From assembly GCF_900115635.1 (NCBI RefSeq), contig NZ_FOXE01000003.1, positions 62,001-126,000 of the forward strand: 64,000 nucleotides of DNA, given 5' to 3'. Every line of letters begins with the position of its first letter. Positions within the stretch are counted from its first letter, which is position 1. This stretch comes from Oscillibacter sp. PC13 (GTDB taxonomy: Bacteria > Bacillota > Clostridia > Oscillospirales > Oscillospiraceae). The translations under genes were made by a program, and so were the position numbers. The notes beneath the pieces are model-generated. The model did no database searches. It was given only the letters and a program-made list of their open reading frames with translations, and was not told the origin of the DNA. This document shows, in pieces, positions 7,270 to 17,339 of this stretch.

Positions 7270-8488
7270 GAGAAAAAAGCCGGAGCTGCTGGCTCCGGCG
7301 GGGGATATGGAAAAGCTGCGGATGGCGGTGCTGTACGGCGCCGACGCCGTGTACCTGGCGGGCACCAGCTTTGGTATGCGGGCTTTTGCCGGGAATTTTG
7401 AGGGGGATGAACTGCGCCAGGCGGTGGACTTTGCCCACCGCCATGGCGTACGTGTCCACTGCACCATCAACACCATGCCCCGGAATGATGAGATTGCACG
7501 GCTGCCGCAGCATCTGGAACTGCTGAATGACGCAGGTGTGGACGCGCTGATTGTGGCGGATCTGGGCGCTTTTACGCTGGCGGGACGCTACGCACCCAGA
7601 TGTGCCCGCCACATCTCCACCCAGGCAAGCATCTGTAACTACGAGACCGCCCGGGCCTGGCATGACCAGGGCGCTTCCCGGGTAATTCTGGCCCGGGAAC
7701 TGAGCCTGGAGGAGATCCGGACGATTCGGGAGAAAACGCCCCCGGAGCTGGAGGTGGAGGCATTTGTCCACGGCGCCATGTGCGTCAGCTATTCCGGCCG
7801 GTGCCTCCTGTCCAATTACATGACCGGACGGGATTCCAGCCGCGGCGCCTGTGCCCAGCCCTGCCGCTATCAGTACGCTCTGATGGAGGAAAAACGGCCC
7901 GGAGAGTATTTCCCGGTGTTTGAGGATGAACAGGGTACGTACATCATGAATTCCCGGGACATGTGCATGATTGACCATCTGGATGATCTGCTTGCCGTTG
8001 GTTTGGATAGCCTGAAAATTGAGGGACGGGCCAAATCCGCCTATTACGCAGCCATTGTTACTGGAGCCTACCGCCACTGCCTGGATGCTGCGGCAGAGGG
8101 AAGAAAACCGGATCCAGTTTGGCGGGATGAGGTGGAACATGTCAGCCATCGGCACTATGCCACGGGATTTTACTACGGACAGCCGGGACAATATTACCAG
8201 GATTCCCGCTACATCAGAGAGTGGCAAGTGGTTGCACTTGTCGAAGAATGTGACGAAGCGGGCAATGCGACACTGTCTTTGCGGAACAAATTCCGCACCG
8301 GAGACACCGTAGAGCTTGTAGGACCCGATTTGCGGCCCTTTGCCATGAGCGTGCCGGAAATGTCGGATACGGCTGGGGAGCCGCTTACAGAGCCAAAGAC
8401 CCCACAGATGACCTTTTATATGAAATTGCCGCAGGCGGTGCCGCCGTTTTCCCTGGTGCGTCATGCGGTGGAATTATCAGCGAAGTAA
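7256..8488 (+). CDS. Peptidase U32 family protein
   Basis: 410 residues from the ATG at 7256, inside the end of mltG; a GTG at 7247 is an alternative and neither has a strong ribosome site, so translational coupling is likely. The opening ELLAPAGDMEKLRMAVLYGA and the signature EAFVHGAMCVSYSGRC (near residue 175) are diagnostic for U32. A conserved SLKIEGRAKS segment follows. Some U32 proteins act in tRNA or rRNA hydroxylation rather than proteolysis, so the label peptidase should be taken as a family name. Next to mltG and a flavoprotein, as often in Clostridia. Confidence 0.92.
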   Translation: MPETKRKKPELLAPAGDMEKLRMAVLYGADAVYLAGTSFGMRAFAGNFEGDELRQAVDFAHRHGVRVHCTINTMPRNDEIARLPQHLELLNDAGVDALIVADLGAFTLAGRYAPRCARHISTQASICNYETARAWHDQGASRVILARELSLEEIRTIREKTPPELEVEAFVHGAMCVSYSGRCLLSNYMTGRDSSRGACAQPCRYQYALMEEKRPGEYFPVFEDEQGTYIMNSRDMCMIDHLDDLLAVGLDSLKIEGRAKSAYYAAIVTGAYRHCLDAAAEGRKPDPVWRDEVEHVSHRHYATGFYYGQPGQYYQDSRYIREWQVVALVEECDEAGNATLSLRNKFRTGDTVELVGPDLRPFAMSVPEMSDTAGEPLTEPKTPQMTFYMKLPQAVPPFSLVRHAVELSAK

Positions 8489-8501
8489 GGAGAACAGAGA
8501 T

Positions 8502-9899
8502 ATGAATGCAGACCTTGTGATTGTTGGCGCCGGTCCCGCCGGTATCTTCACTGCCCTGGAGATGATCAAAAAGGGCAGCCGCCAGAAAATTGTCATGGTG
8601 GAAAAGGGGCAGAGCGTGGAGAACCGCCACTGCCCGAAGGACAAGACAAAAAAATGTATGAACTGCAAGCCGTACTGCCACATTACCACAGGCTTTTCCG
8701 GCGCAGGCGCATTCTCTGATGGCAAACTGTCCCTCAGCTATGAGGTGGGCGGCGATCTCCCAACGCTGATCGGAGCGGATGTGGCCCAGGAGACGATTCA
8801 TTATACGGATAAGATTTATTTGGACTTTGGTGCGGATGAGCATATTGAAGGCCTGGGCAATGAGGAGGAGCGGAAGGAGATTCGTAAGCACGCCATTCAG
8901 GCTGGACTGAAGCTGGTGGACTGCCCCATCCGCCATATGGGCACGGAGAAGGCCCAGGGCATTTACCTGGCCATTGAGAAATATCTTCAGGAAAACGGCG
9001 TTGAAATGTATTTTGGTTATGAGTGCCAGAATCTGGTCCTGGAGAATGATATCTGCAAGGGCGTCTCCATCTCCAACGGCAAAACCAATTTGGAAATTTA
9101 TGCAAAACATACGGTGGTGGCCACCGGGCGCCGGGGGGCCGACTGGCTGGAGAGGCTGTGCGCGGAGCATAACATCGCCCATAATCCCGGCACTGTGGAC
9201 ATTGGTGTCCGGGTGGAGGTCCGCAATGAGGTGATGGAGACCGTCAACCGGGTGCTGTATGAGTCCAAACTGGTTGGCTATCCCCGTCCCTTCAAGAACA
9301 AGGTCCGCACCTTCTGCCAAAACCCCGGCGGCTTTGTCAGCCAGGAGAATTATGATAACAACCTGGCAGTGGTGAACGGCCACTCCTATAAGGAGATGAA
9401 GAGCGACAACACGAACCTCTCCATCCTCTGCTCCCATAACTTTTCTGTTCCTTTCAATCAGCCAATCGCCTATGCCCAGAAGGTAGGCGAGCTGACAAAT
9501 ATGCTGGCAAACGGCCAGATCCTGGTGCAGCGGTTCGGCGATATTCTGGATGGCAAGCGCACTTGGCAGAAGGAGCTGGCCCAGTCCAACATCCGGCCCA
9601 CCCTGCCGGATGTGGTGGCCGGCGACATCACTGCCGCCATGCCTTACCGGGCCATGACCAATATCATCAACTTCATTCAGGCCATGGACTATGTGGTGCC
9701 GGGCTTTGCCGCCTATGAGACGCTGCTGTACTCTCCGGAGCTGAAGTTCTACTCCAACCGGGTAAAGATGGATACGGACTTCAATACCAGCCTGAAGGGA
9801 CTCCACTGCCTGGGCGACAGCTCCGGCTGGACCAGAGGCCTTATGATGGCGTCCGTCATGGGCGTTCTGATGGGCCGCAGAATTGCGGAAGAGGGCTAA
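8502..9899 (+). CDS. FAD-dependent dehydrogenase (NAD(P)/FAD-dependent oxidoreductase)
   Basis: 465 residues; ATG preceded by AAGGAGA with eight bases spacing. N-terminal dinucleotide-binding loop IVGAGPAGIF at residues 7-16. A Cys cluster (HCPKD..KCMNCKPYCH, residues 45-62) precedes FSGAGAFSDGKLSL, typical of this group of large FAD-dependent dehydrogenases. Near the C-terminus is HCLGDSSGWTRGLMMASVMG, the FAD-contacting end of the fold. The substrate is unknown. It forms the third gene of the mltG-U32 unit, 13 bases after the U32 stop. Confidence 0.85.
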   Translation: MNADLVIVGAGPAGIFTALEMIKKGSRQKIVMVEKGQSVENRHCPKDKTKKCMNCKPYCHITTGFSGAGAFSDGKLSLSYEVGGDLPTLIGADVAQETIHYTDKIYLDFGADEHIEGLGNEEERKEIRKHAIQAGLKLVDCPIRHMGTEKAQGIYLAIEKYLQENGVEMYFGYECQNLVLENDICKGVSISNGKTNLEIYAKHTVVATGRRGADWLERLCAEHNIAHNPGTVDIGVRVEVRNEVMETVNRVLYESKLVGYPRPFKNKVRTFCQNPGGFVSQENYDNNLAVVNGHSYKEMKSDNTNLSILCSHNFSVPFNQPIAYAQKVGELTNMLANGQILVQRFGDILDGKRTWQKELAQSNIRPTLPDVVAGDITAAMPYRAMTNIINFIQAMDYVVPGFAAYETLLYSPELKFYSNRVKMDTDFNTSLKGLHCLGDSSGWTRGLMMASVMGVLMGRRIAEEG

Positions 9900-9991
9900 T
9901 CGAAAAAGCACCGCTCCATCCATCGGCAGCGGGTTTGGAAAACCTTTCCTTCTTGCATAAATCGTTCTGCAGCCAGGGCTGCAACCGCAGG

Positions 9992-10039
9992 TTGACAAAT
10001 TTCCACCCGCCGCGTTCTTGTGTTTGCGCGGCGGGTGGA
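9992..10039 (+). promoter_or_regulatory. Perfect inverted repeat upstream of the Gly-repeat XRE gene
   Basis: CCACCCGCCGCG (10003-10014) is exactly complementary to CGCGGCGGGTGG (10027-10038), extended by one T-A pair, with a 12-base spacer. A TTGACA lies just upstream (9992-9997) but no matching -10 follows at the right distance. There is no U-run, so it is either a poor terminator for the previous gene or an operator/leader hairpin for the XRE gene. Confidence 0.5.
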
Positions 10040-10080
10040 TTAGCATATTGCCATCAAAAAAAGAAGGAGAGGATCTGGTG

Positions 10081-10866
10081 ATGGAATTTTCAGAGAAGCT
10101 GATGGCTCTGCGGCGCAGGGAGGGCCTCTCACAGGAGCAACTGGCGGACCGGCTGGGTGTGACCCGCCAATCCGTCAGTAAATGGGAGAGCGGAGCAGCT
10201 ATGCCGGAGCTTGTAAAGCTAATTTCCATGTCAGAGCTTTTTGGAGTCAGCATAGATTATTTGGTGAAGAACCAGATGGAAGAGCTGGAGGAGGTCACGG
10301 GTTGTCTGACAGAGACAACCCGCCTGGAGGAGAAAGTAGATGATCTGGCGAAGTACTTCCGGGGCTATGCCTATGACAGCGAGACACGGCTTTTCGGTCT
10401 TCCGCTGGTATCTGTCCGCTTTACCCGCCGCGGATTTCCGGGACGGGACGGTGTGGCCAAGGGCGTCATTGCCATCGGCAACGCTGCGGTGGGCGTGGTC
10501 GCCATCGGCGCTGCCGGCGTTGGGGTATTCAGCCTGGGCGCTTTTTCCGTGGGAGTGCTCTCCATCGGTGCGCTGGCAGTGGGCACGGTTTCTTTGGGGG
10601 CAATTGCTGTGGGAATTCTGGCTTTTGGATCTGCGGCCGTCGGCGTCTATGCCGGCGGCGTGGCGGCTGTCGGGCAGAAAATCGCGGTAGGCATAGCGGC
10701 CTTGGGAGAGACGGCCGTTGGCCAGGATGCTTCCGGACAGAATATTCTGCTGTGGAGTGACGGCCTGACCTGTGCCCAGGTAGAGGCATTTCTGCGGGAG
10801 CACTACCCGAATTTATGGTACCCGCTGCTGCGGATACTGAGCTTTTGGGGCACGTATATTCACTAG
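10081..10866 (+). CDS. XRE-family regulator with a C-terminal decapeptide Gly-repeat domain
   Basis: 261 residues. Residues 3-62 are a canonical XRE helix-turn-helix (LSQEQLADRLGVTRQSVSKWESG). A short linker leads to residues 129-198, where Gly recurs every fifth residue with an alternating pentad pattern (xxAIG then xxAVG) for seven 10-residue units. A further looser run reaches about 219. Side chains between glycines are Ala, Ser, Val, Ile, Leu and Phe only. The C-terminal ~40 residues form a non-repetitive cap. Such a repeat suggests a stacked solenoid or a glycine-packed membrane-associated domain. AAGGAGAGG precedes the ATG; GTG at 10078 is a possible start. Target genes are unknown; lrgAB is convergent downstream. 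Confidence 0.82.
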   Translation: MEFSEKLMALRRREGLSQEQLADRLGVTRQSVSKWESGAAMPELVKLISMSELFGVSIDYLVKNQMEELEEVTGCLTETTRLEEKVDDLAKYFRGYAYDSETRLFGLPLVSVRFTRRGFPGRDGVAKGVIAIGNAAVGVVAIGAAGVGVFSLGAFSVGVLSIGALAVGTVSLGAIAVGILAFGSAAVGVYAGGVAAVGQKIAVGIAALGETAVGQDASGQNILLWSDGLTCAQVEAFLREHYPNLWYPLLRILSFWGTYIH

Positions 10867-10906
10867 AATTCCCCCGTGGATTTTTAGGATCCACGGGGGA
10901 ATTCTA
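10864..10906. terminator. Bidirectional terminator between the XRE gene and lrgB
   Basis: A 17-base perfect inverted repeat (arm begins TAGAATTCCCCC, other arm 10890-10906) around a nine-base TTTTTAGGA loop, placed between converging genes. The stem is very stable; a U-tract is short on both strands. Confidence 0.7.
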
Positions 10907-10931
10907 TCTGCCGATCCCATACGCCCAAAAG

Positions 10932-11624
10932 CTACAGAAGTGGTGCAAACAGCCCGGCGCCTACTACGGTCAGAAGCCCGGACACCACGATGGACAGACT
11001 GCTCATGGCACCCTCCACTTCGCCCATCTCCATGGCTTTCGCGGTGCCGACCGCGTGGGAGGCGGTGCCAATGGCCACACCTTTGGCAATGGGATCCGTA
11101 ATTTTAAAAATACGGCAGACGGTTTCAGCGAAAATATTGCCCAGCATGCCGGTGACAATGATGACGGCGACGGTGATGGATACATAGCCGCCCAGCTCCT
11201 CGGAAATACCCATGCCGATAGCGGTGGTGATGGACTTCGGCAGCAGCGTCACATAGGCGCTGTGATCGAGCTGCAGCAAAAGGGACAAAATGAGCACGGT
11301 GCAAAGGCTGGTCAAAACGCCGGAGGCAATGCCCAGAAGCACAGCCCGGCAATTTTTCTTCAGCAGATCAAACTGCTCATAGAGCGGGATGGCCAGGCAG
11401 ACGGTGGCTGGTGTGAGGAGATAGCTGATGAACCTGGCGCCCTCTTGATAGATTGCGTAATCCACATGAAATGTCAGCAGCGCCAGCATGGTCAGAACAA
11501 TGGAAATCAAAAGGGGATTGAAGATGGGCAGATTCCACTTCTTCTTCAAAAGTACGCCGATGCCATAGGAGAACAGACTGACAAATACGCCGAAAAAGAC
11601 GGAGTTTTCAAAGAATTCACCCAT
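10932..11624 (-). CDS. lrgB: LrgB-family antiholin-like / murein hydrolase export regulator
   Basis: 230 residues from the ATG behind AAGGAGG. Very hydrophobic, with multiple predicted membrane helices. Conserved family segments include LLTPATVCLAIPLYEQ, PKSITTAIGMGISEELGG and IGTASHAVGTAKAMEMGEVEGAMSSLSI. It overlaps the lrgA stop by eight bases, the usual lrgAB arrangement. In Staphylococcus and Bacillus the pair modulates murein hydrolase activity and can act in pyruvate uptake. No LytSR two-component regulator is present in the window. Confidence 0.93.
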   Translation of the reverse strand: MGEFFENSVFFGVFVSLFSYGIGVLLKKKWNLPIFNPLLISIVLTMLALLTFHVDYAIYQEGARFISYLLTPATVCLAIPLYEQFDLLKKNCRAVLLGIASGVLTSLCTVLILSLLLQLDHSAYVTLLPKSITTAIGMGISEELGGYVSITVAVIIVTGMLGNIFAETVCRIFKITDPIAKGVAIGTASHAVGTAKAMEMGEVEGAMSSLSIVVSGLLTVVGAGLFAPLL

Positions 11625-12027
11625 GGTTTTCTGCCTCCTTTTTCCCTTTACGACGAATGACAGCCTGCGTGACAAGGCCGGAGACAACCATTACCGCAAA
11701 TGTGGAGAGAAATGTGGCGGCAATGTATTGCATCCATGTGGGACGGATGACGTCCCAAGCGTTCAGAAGTCCCACGGCCGCGGGAATAAACAGCAGCGGC
11801 ATGATCTCTACCAAAAAATGACCGGTTTCTTTTACGGCGCTGATGGGGATGAGCTTCAGCTCCAGACAGAGAAACATCAGAATTACGCCGTATATGCTTG
11901 CGGGAACCGGCAGGGGAATCAAATCGTGAAAAACCTCTCCAATAAAAGAGATGAACAGGATGATTCCAAATTGTTTGACAAATTTCAACAGGGATCCCTT
12001 CTTCCAAATGGTCGATAACTTTGCCAT
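11617..12027 (-). CDS. lrgA: LrgA/CidA-family holin-like protein
   Basis: 136 residues from the ATG at 12027; an upstream in-frame TTG at 12054 is possible and neither has a clear Shine-Dalgarno. Four predicted membrane helices with the family pattern FHDLIPLPVPASIYGVILMF and FLVEIMPLLFIPAAVGLL, then a basic C-terminus (VIRRKGKKEAE). Expected to pair with LrgB in the cytoplasmic membrane to regulate autolysis or pyruvate transport. A 7-8 base AT palindrome (GCAATTGC) lies just upstream of the start. Confidence 0.9.
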   Translation of the reverse strand: MAKLSTIWKKGSLLKFVKQFGIILFISFIGEVFHDLIPLPVPASIYGVILMFLCLELKLIPISAVKETGHFLVEIMPLLFIPAAVGLLNAWDVIRPTWMQYIAATFLSTFAVMVVSGLVTQAVIRRKGKKEAENHG

Positions 12028-12116
12028 TATGGCACGTATAGCCGTTGATTGCAATTGCGAACAGACGCTTTCGGCAAACTCGCTAATAAAAATTGTGCAG
12101 TGGAGTCAGTTTCCGA

Positions 12117-12150
12117 CAGAAAAAAGCAGGCTGCATAAGCAGCCTGCTTT
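12117..12150 (-). terminator. Intrinsic terminator for the HD hydrolase operon (minus strand)
   Basis: A 12-base perfect stem (12123-12134 with 12139-12150) and four-base loop. Read on the minus strand it is followed by a run of T residues, placed just after the HD gene's stop. Confidence 0.9.
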
Positions 12151-12153
12151 CCG

Positions 12154-12798
12154 TTATCGCTCGCCATTCCACTCAGCATAAAACTCCGTCAGAAATTGTT
12201 CCATAAACGCATGGCGCTCCGCAGCCAGCTGCCTGCCGTACTCTGTATTCATCAGATCCTTCAGCTTCAGCAGCTTTTCGTAGAAATGATTGATGCTGGT
12301 GCCCTGATTTGCGGCATATTCCGCGGCGGACATCGTCAGCTTCGGCGCCTCCTCCGGATCGTGGATGGGGCGGCCCCGGCTGCCGCCGAAGGCAAAGGCC
12401 CTGGCGATTCCGATTGCTCCAACGGCATCCAAACGATCCGCGTCCTGGACAATTTTCCCCTCCGGTGTGGCGGGTGTTACGGAGTCCGTTCCACGATAGG
12501 AGATTTCACGGATGACAGCACAGATCCGCTCCTCCAGCTCCGGAGAAATCCCGTTTTCCTGCAGGAAGGCGCGGGCATTGGCCAGATTCTCCGTATGAAA
12601 AAGCTTTTGGTCATCCGCGTCATGGAGCAGAGCGGCCAGAGCAATCACCGTCCGGTCACCGCCCTCACTCTCCGCAATGGACATGGCCGTGCGGTATACC
12701 CGCAGCGTATGGTGCAGATCATGCCCGCTGCTCTCGCCCTGGAAAAGATCCCGCAGACAAGAGACGGCGCGCTCCGTCAAAAGGGTGAGATCCTTCAT
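12154..12798 (-). CDS. HD-domain phosphohydrolase (YedJ-like)
   Basis: 214 residues. Metal ligands of the HD domain are visible: His26 and neighbouring HDLHHTLRVYR, LLHDADD at 58-64, and VQDADRLDAVGAIGIAR near residue 117. The SRGRPIHDP and later helical region match the YedJ/YpgQ group of small metal-dependent phosphohydrolases, which can hydrolyse nucleotides. Overlaps the DUF5662 gene by four bases on the same strand. Confidence 0.88.
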   Translation of the reverse strand: MKDLTLLTERAVSCLRDLFQGESSGHDLHHTLRVYRTAMSIAESEGGDRTVIALAALLHDADDQKLFHTENLANARAFLQENGISPELEERICAVIREISYRGTDSVTPATPEGKIVQDADRLDAVGAIGIARAFAFGGSRGRPIHDPEEAPKLTMSAAEYAANQGTSINHFYEKLLKLKDLMNTEYGRQLAAERHAFMEQFLTEFYAEWNGER

Positions 12799-13325
12799 TT
12801 TCCAAGCACCTCATGTCTGATATAGTCAAAGGCTGCGTCCTCGCCCTCGTCCCGCAGTTTGATTAAAATTGTCTCCAACAGGGACTCAGTGGCGGGGTGC
12901 AACAGCAGGCGGCGCTGCTTGCCGCGAAGGAAAAACCGATAGGGATCGCCGGGATTGAAGGCATCTCCACGATAGACCTTACTGGCGGCCAGACGGTCAC
13001 AGAACATCTCCGCCACATATTTTTTCGGCATTTCCACGCCGACGATGCCTTCCCCGGTGGGGCTGTAATCCGTCCAGTACTCAAAATGGTGGCGATTGCG
13101 CCCCTTGTGGTGCAGCCAGGAGGCGCTGTACCCGAACGCCTTTCGCTGGGCGTCATTGGGACTGTGGTCGCCCTGAAAGTACTTGACACCTGCAAAAAAC
13201 TCCACCGGGGCGTACTTGGACAAATCGTGGGTGAGGCCCTGCCAGTACAGCCCCAGGCGAAAGCAATATTTCCGAACCAACGCCCGGTGGCGGTGGACAG
13301 TTTTCAAATGACCCCAGAAATGCAA
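12795..13325 (-). CDS. DUF5662 family protein
   Basis: 176 residues from a TTG start, chosen because GAGGTG lies six bases upstream and the family begins at the following HFWGHLKTVHRHR. Conserved His/Trp-rich motifs: WQGLTHDLSKYAPVEFF, WLHHKGRNRHHFEYWTD and AEMFCDRLAASKVY. The many His and Asp residues suggest a metal-dependent helical fold like HD domains, but no activity is known. First gene of the two-gene unit with the HD hydrolase, behind an extended -10 promoter. Confidence 0.82.
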   Translation of the reverse strand: MHFWGHLKTVHRHRALVRKYCFRLGLYWQGLTHDLSKYAPVEFFAGVKYFQGDHSPNDAQRKAFGYSASWLHHKGRNRHHFEYWTDYSPTGEGIVGVEMPKKYVAEMFCDRLAASKVYRGDAFNPGDPYRFFLRGKQRRLLLHPATESLLETILIKLRDEGEDAAFDYIRHEVLGK

Positions 13326-13357
13326 GGAACTCACCTCAAAACAACATTCTGTTTTCC

Positions 13358-13366
13358 AGTATAGCA
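13358..13366 (-). promoter_or_regulatory. Extended -10 promoter for DUF5662-HD operon
   Basis: On the minus strand TGCTATACT gives a TG extension plus a 5/6 TATAAT match, about 32 bases before the start codon. No good -35 is seen, as expected for the extended -10 class. Confidence 0.5.
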
Positions 13367-13441
13367 CGGCGGCGGAGAAAAAACGAGCAAAATTTTGCAT
13401 GGAATCCGCATGGCCGCAGACACTAACCGGGAGGTGTTGAA

Positions 13442-13882
13442 ATGGAGGCTGCAATTTTTGACTGTCCTGCAGATTGGGAGAAGCTGCTGCCGAAGGGTAT
13501 CCGGATTTTGAAAAGCAGAGATATGCTGGCAGACGGAAACTGGAGTCTGCTGGCATTGACCGAGCAGGGATGCCGACAAATAGTGGATGCAAGCTGCCGG
13601 GTTTTGCTGGTTCCGGGGGACTGGGCGGCCTCTGTGCTCACACGGGTGCGGGCGGATACCGTGATTACCTGCGGCCTGTCCCCCAGAGACAGCCTGACGC
13701 TGTCCAGCCTGACAGAGCCTGTGCTGTGCGTCCAGCGGGCGCTCCCGCGACCGGACGGCGGGGAAGTGGTGCCGCAGGAATTTCCATTGCCGCCGCTGCC
13801 CGGAAATGCGGTGCAACTGCTGCCGCTGCTGGGACTGCGTCTGTTGCAGATGCCACTGACAGAGACGCCCTTCCTATGGTAA
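13442..13882 (+). CDS. Uncharacterised protein, 146 residues
   Basis: Good Shine-Dalgarno (GGGAGGTG) eight bases ahead of ATG. The sequence has a compact alpha/beta feel: short hydrophobic strands (SLLALT, RVLLVPGD, TVITCGLSPRDSLTLSSL, VLCVQRAL) and a Pro-rich stretch (QEFPLPPLPG) before a Leu-rich end. I recognise no catalytic motif and cannot name a family. It is followed after 24 bases by a small Cys-rich membrane gene on the same strand, and both lie ahead of the T-box/alaS unit. Confidence 0.6.
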   Translation: MEAAIFDCPADWEKLLPKGIRILKSRDMLADGNWSLLALTEQGCRQIVDASCRVLLVPGDWAASVLTRVRADTVITCGLSPRDSLTLSSLTEPVLCVQRALPRPDGGEVVPQEFPLPPLPGNAVQLLPLLGLRLLQMPLTETPFLW

Positions 13883-13906
13883 ATTCAGAAAAAAGGAGGG
13901 GATTCA

Positions 13907-14089
13907 ATGACCTGGTACGGATGGCTGGCACTTGGGATCCTCGCTGGAGGAATCTGGCTGGTTTGGAGGGCGCTGTACGGCGGAAAAAGCGGAGCGGTTC
14001 ACTGCATGGGATGCGGCTGCTGCGCCGCCACGGGAAAATGCATTCTGCTGGAGGGAAACCAATCCGGGCAGAAGGAGAAAAAACCTTAA
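13907..14089 (+). CDS. 60-residue Cys-rich single-pass membrane protein (FeoB-associated-like)
   Basis: AGGAGGGG precedes the ATG. An N-terminal hydrophobic helix (residues 4-23, rich in Trp/Leu/Ile) is followed by a cysteine cluster, HCMGCGCCAATGKC, and a Lys-rich tail. The architecture is like the FeoB-associated Cys-rich membrane proteins, though no feo genes are in the window. It probably sits in the inner membrane with its Cys cluster on one side, perhaps binding metal. Lies just ahead of the alaS promoter. Confidence 0.6.
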   Translation: MTWYGWLALGILAGGIWLVWRALYGGKSGAVHCMGCGCCAATGKCILLEGNQSGQKEKKP

Positions 14090-14117
14090 TTTTGTCCGGA
14101 ATTTGCGGAAATTGGCG

Positions 14118-14145
14118 TTGACAATACCAACAAAAAGGATATAAT
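14118..14145 (+). promoter_or_regulatory. SigA promoter for T-box / alaS
   Basis: Perfect TTGACA (14118-14123), 16-base spacer, perfect TATAAT (14140-14145). This is the strongest housekeeping promoter in the window. Confidence 0.92.
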
Positions 14146-14149
14146 ATTT

Positions 14150-14390
14150 GTGGTTATAAAAGCAAATGCGATGACAAAGCCAGCTTTGCGAAACCGGCCC
14201 AGCGAGAGGGGAGCATGGTGGAAACCCCTTGCCTACGCCGCGAAGCAGCCACTTTGGAGCAGTCCGCGAAGAGCGGAACGACTCATCCCTGTTACCGGAT
14301 GGCTTAAGATTTCCCCGCTGAGGGGGACAATTAGGGTGGTACCGCGAAGCTGAGGCCTTCGCCCCTAACCAGAGGGGCGGGGGCTTTTTG
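14150..14390 (+). ncRNA. T-box riboswitch (alanyl-tRNA sensing) upstream of alaS
   Basis: The T-box proper, AGGGTGGTACCGCG, is at 14333-14346; its TGGT can pair with the ACCA end of uncharged tRNA-Ala. A GC-rich terminator (GCCCCT pairing with AGGGGC, 14361-14378) with a T-run at 14385-14389 follows. The stem I apical region is seen at GGGAGCATGGTGGAAACCCC, and the specifier region CGAAGCAGCC at 14241-14250 offers GCA or GCC, both alanine codons. The element fills the 397-base gap between the small Cys-rich gene and alaS, together with the promoter and about 95 bases of plain leader. Low charged tRNA-Ala should allow read-through into alaS. Confidence 0.92.
14355..14389 (+). terminator. T-box attenuator terminator
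   Basis: GC-rich stem centred on GCCCCTAACCAGAGGGGC followed by GGGGCTTTTT; competes with the antiterminator that contains the T-box sequence. Confidence 0.85.
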
Positions 14391-14486
14391 TGTTACATGC
14401 GCTGGATCCACCTGCCCGGCTGCGGAAAATCCGCCGCTTTTGATTTAAATTCCAGAAAATTTGTAATATTGGAGGAAGAATACATT

Positions 14487-17129
<2,643 letters not shown>

Positions 17130-17236
17130 CCTGCCTCAGATGCAGCGTACAGAGGCTTCGCCGAAGGCAAACGCTTAAACCAGCCCTATAAAAGCCTTGC
17201 GTTTCCCGCCGCTGCCGATGTAAAATGAAAAAAGGC

Positions 17237-17271
17237 CAGCTGCCCGGCGGAGATGGTCTGCCGGGCAGCTG
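17237..17271. repeat. 12-bp perfect hairpin ahead of the flavodoxin-like gene
   Basis: CAGCTGCCCGGC (17237-17248) pairs with GCCGGGCAGCTG (17260-17271). On the plus strand no T-run follows; on the minus strand a run of six T residues does. It sits in the 210-base gap between alaS and the next gene, which otherwise shows nothing recognisable. Confidence 0.5.
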
Positions 17272-17339
17272 ATAAAATGGGAAAAACCTGCTGCGCGGAT
17301 GGAGCGGCACGCAGGGGTTGGAAGAAAGGAAGCGGGAAG

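Noticed and set aside
8385-10253. A 622-codon minus-strand frame across the U32 gene end and the FAD dehydrogenase
   Set aside because: It lies opposite two well-supported genes and has no ribosome site or recognisable motif.
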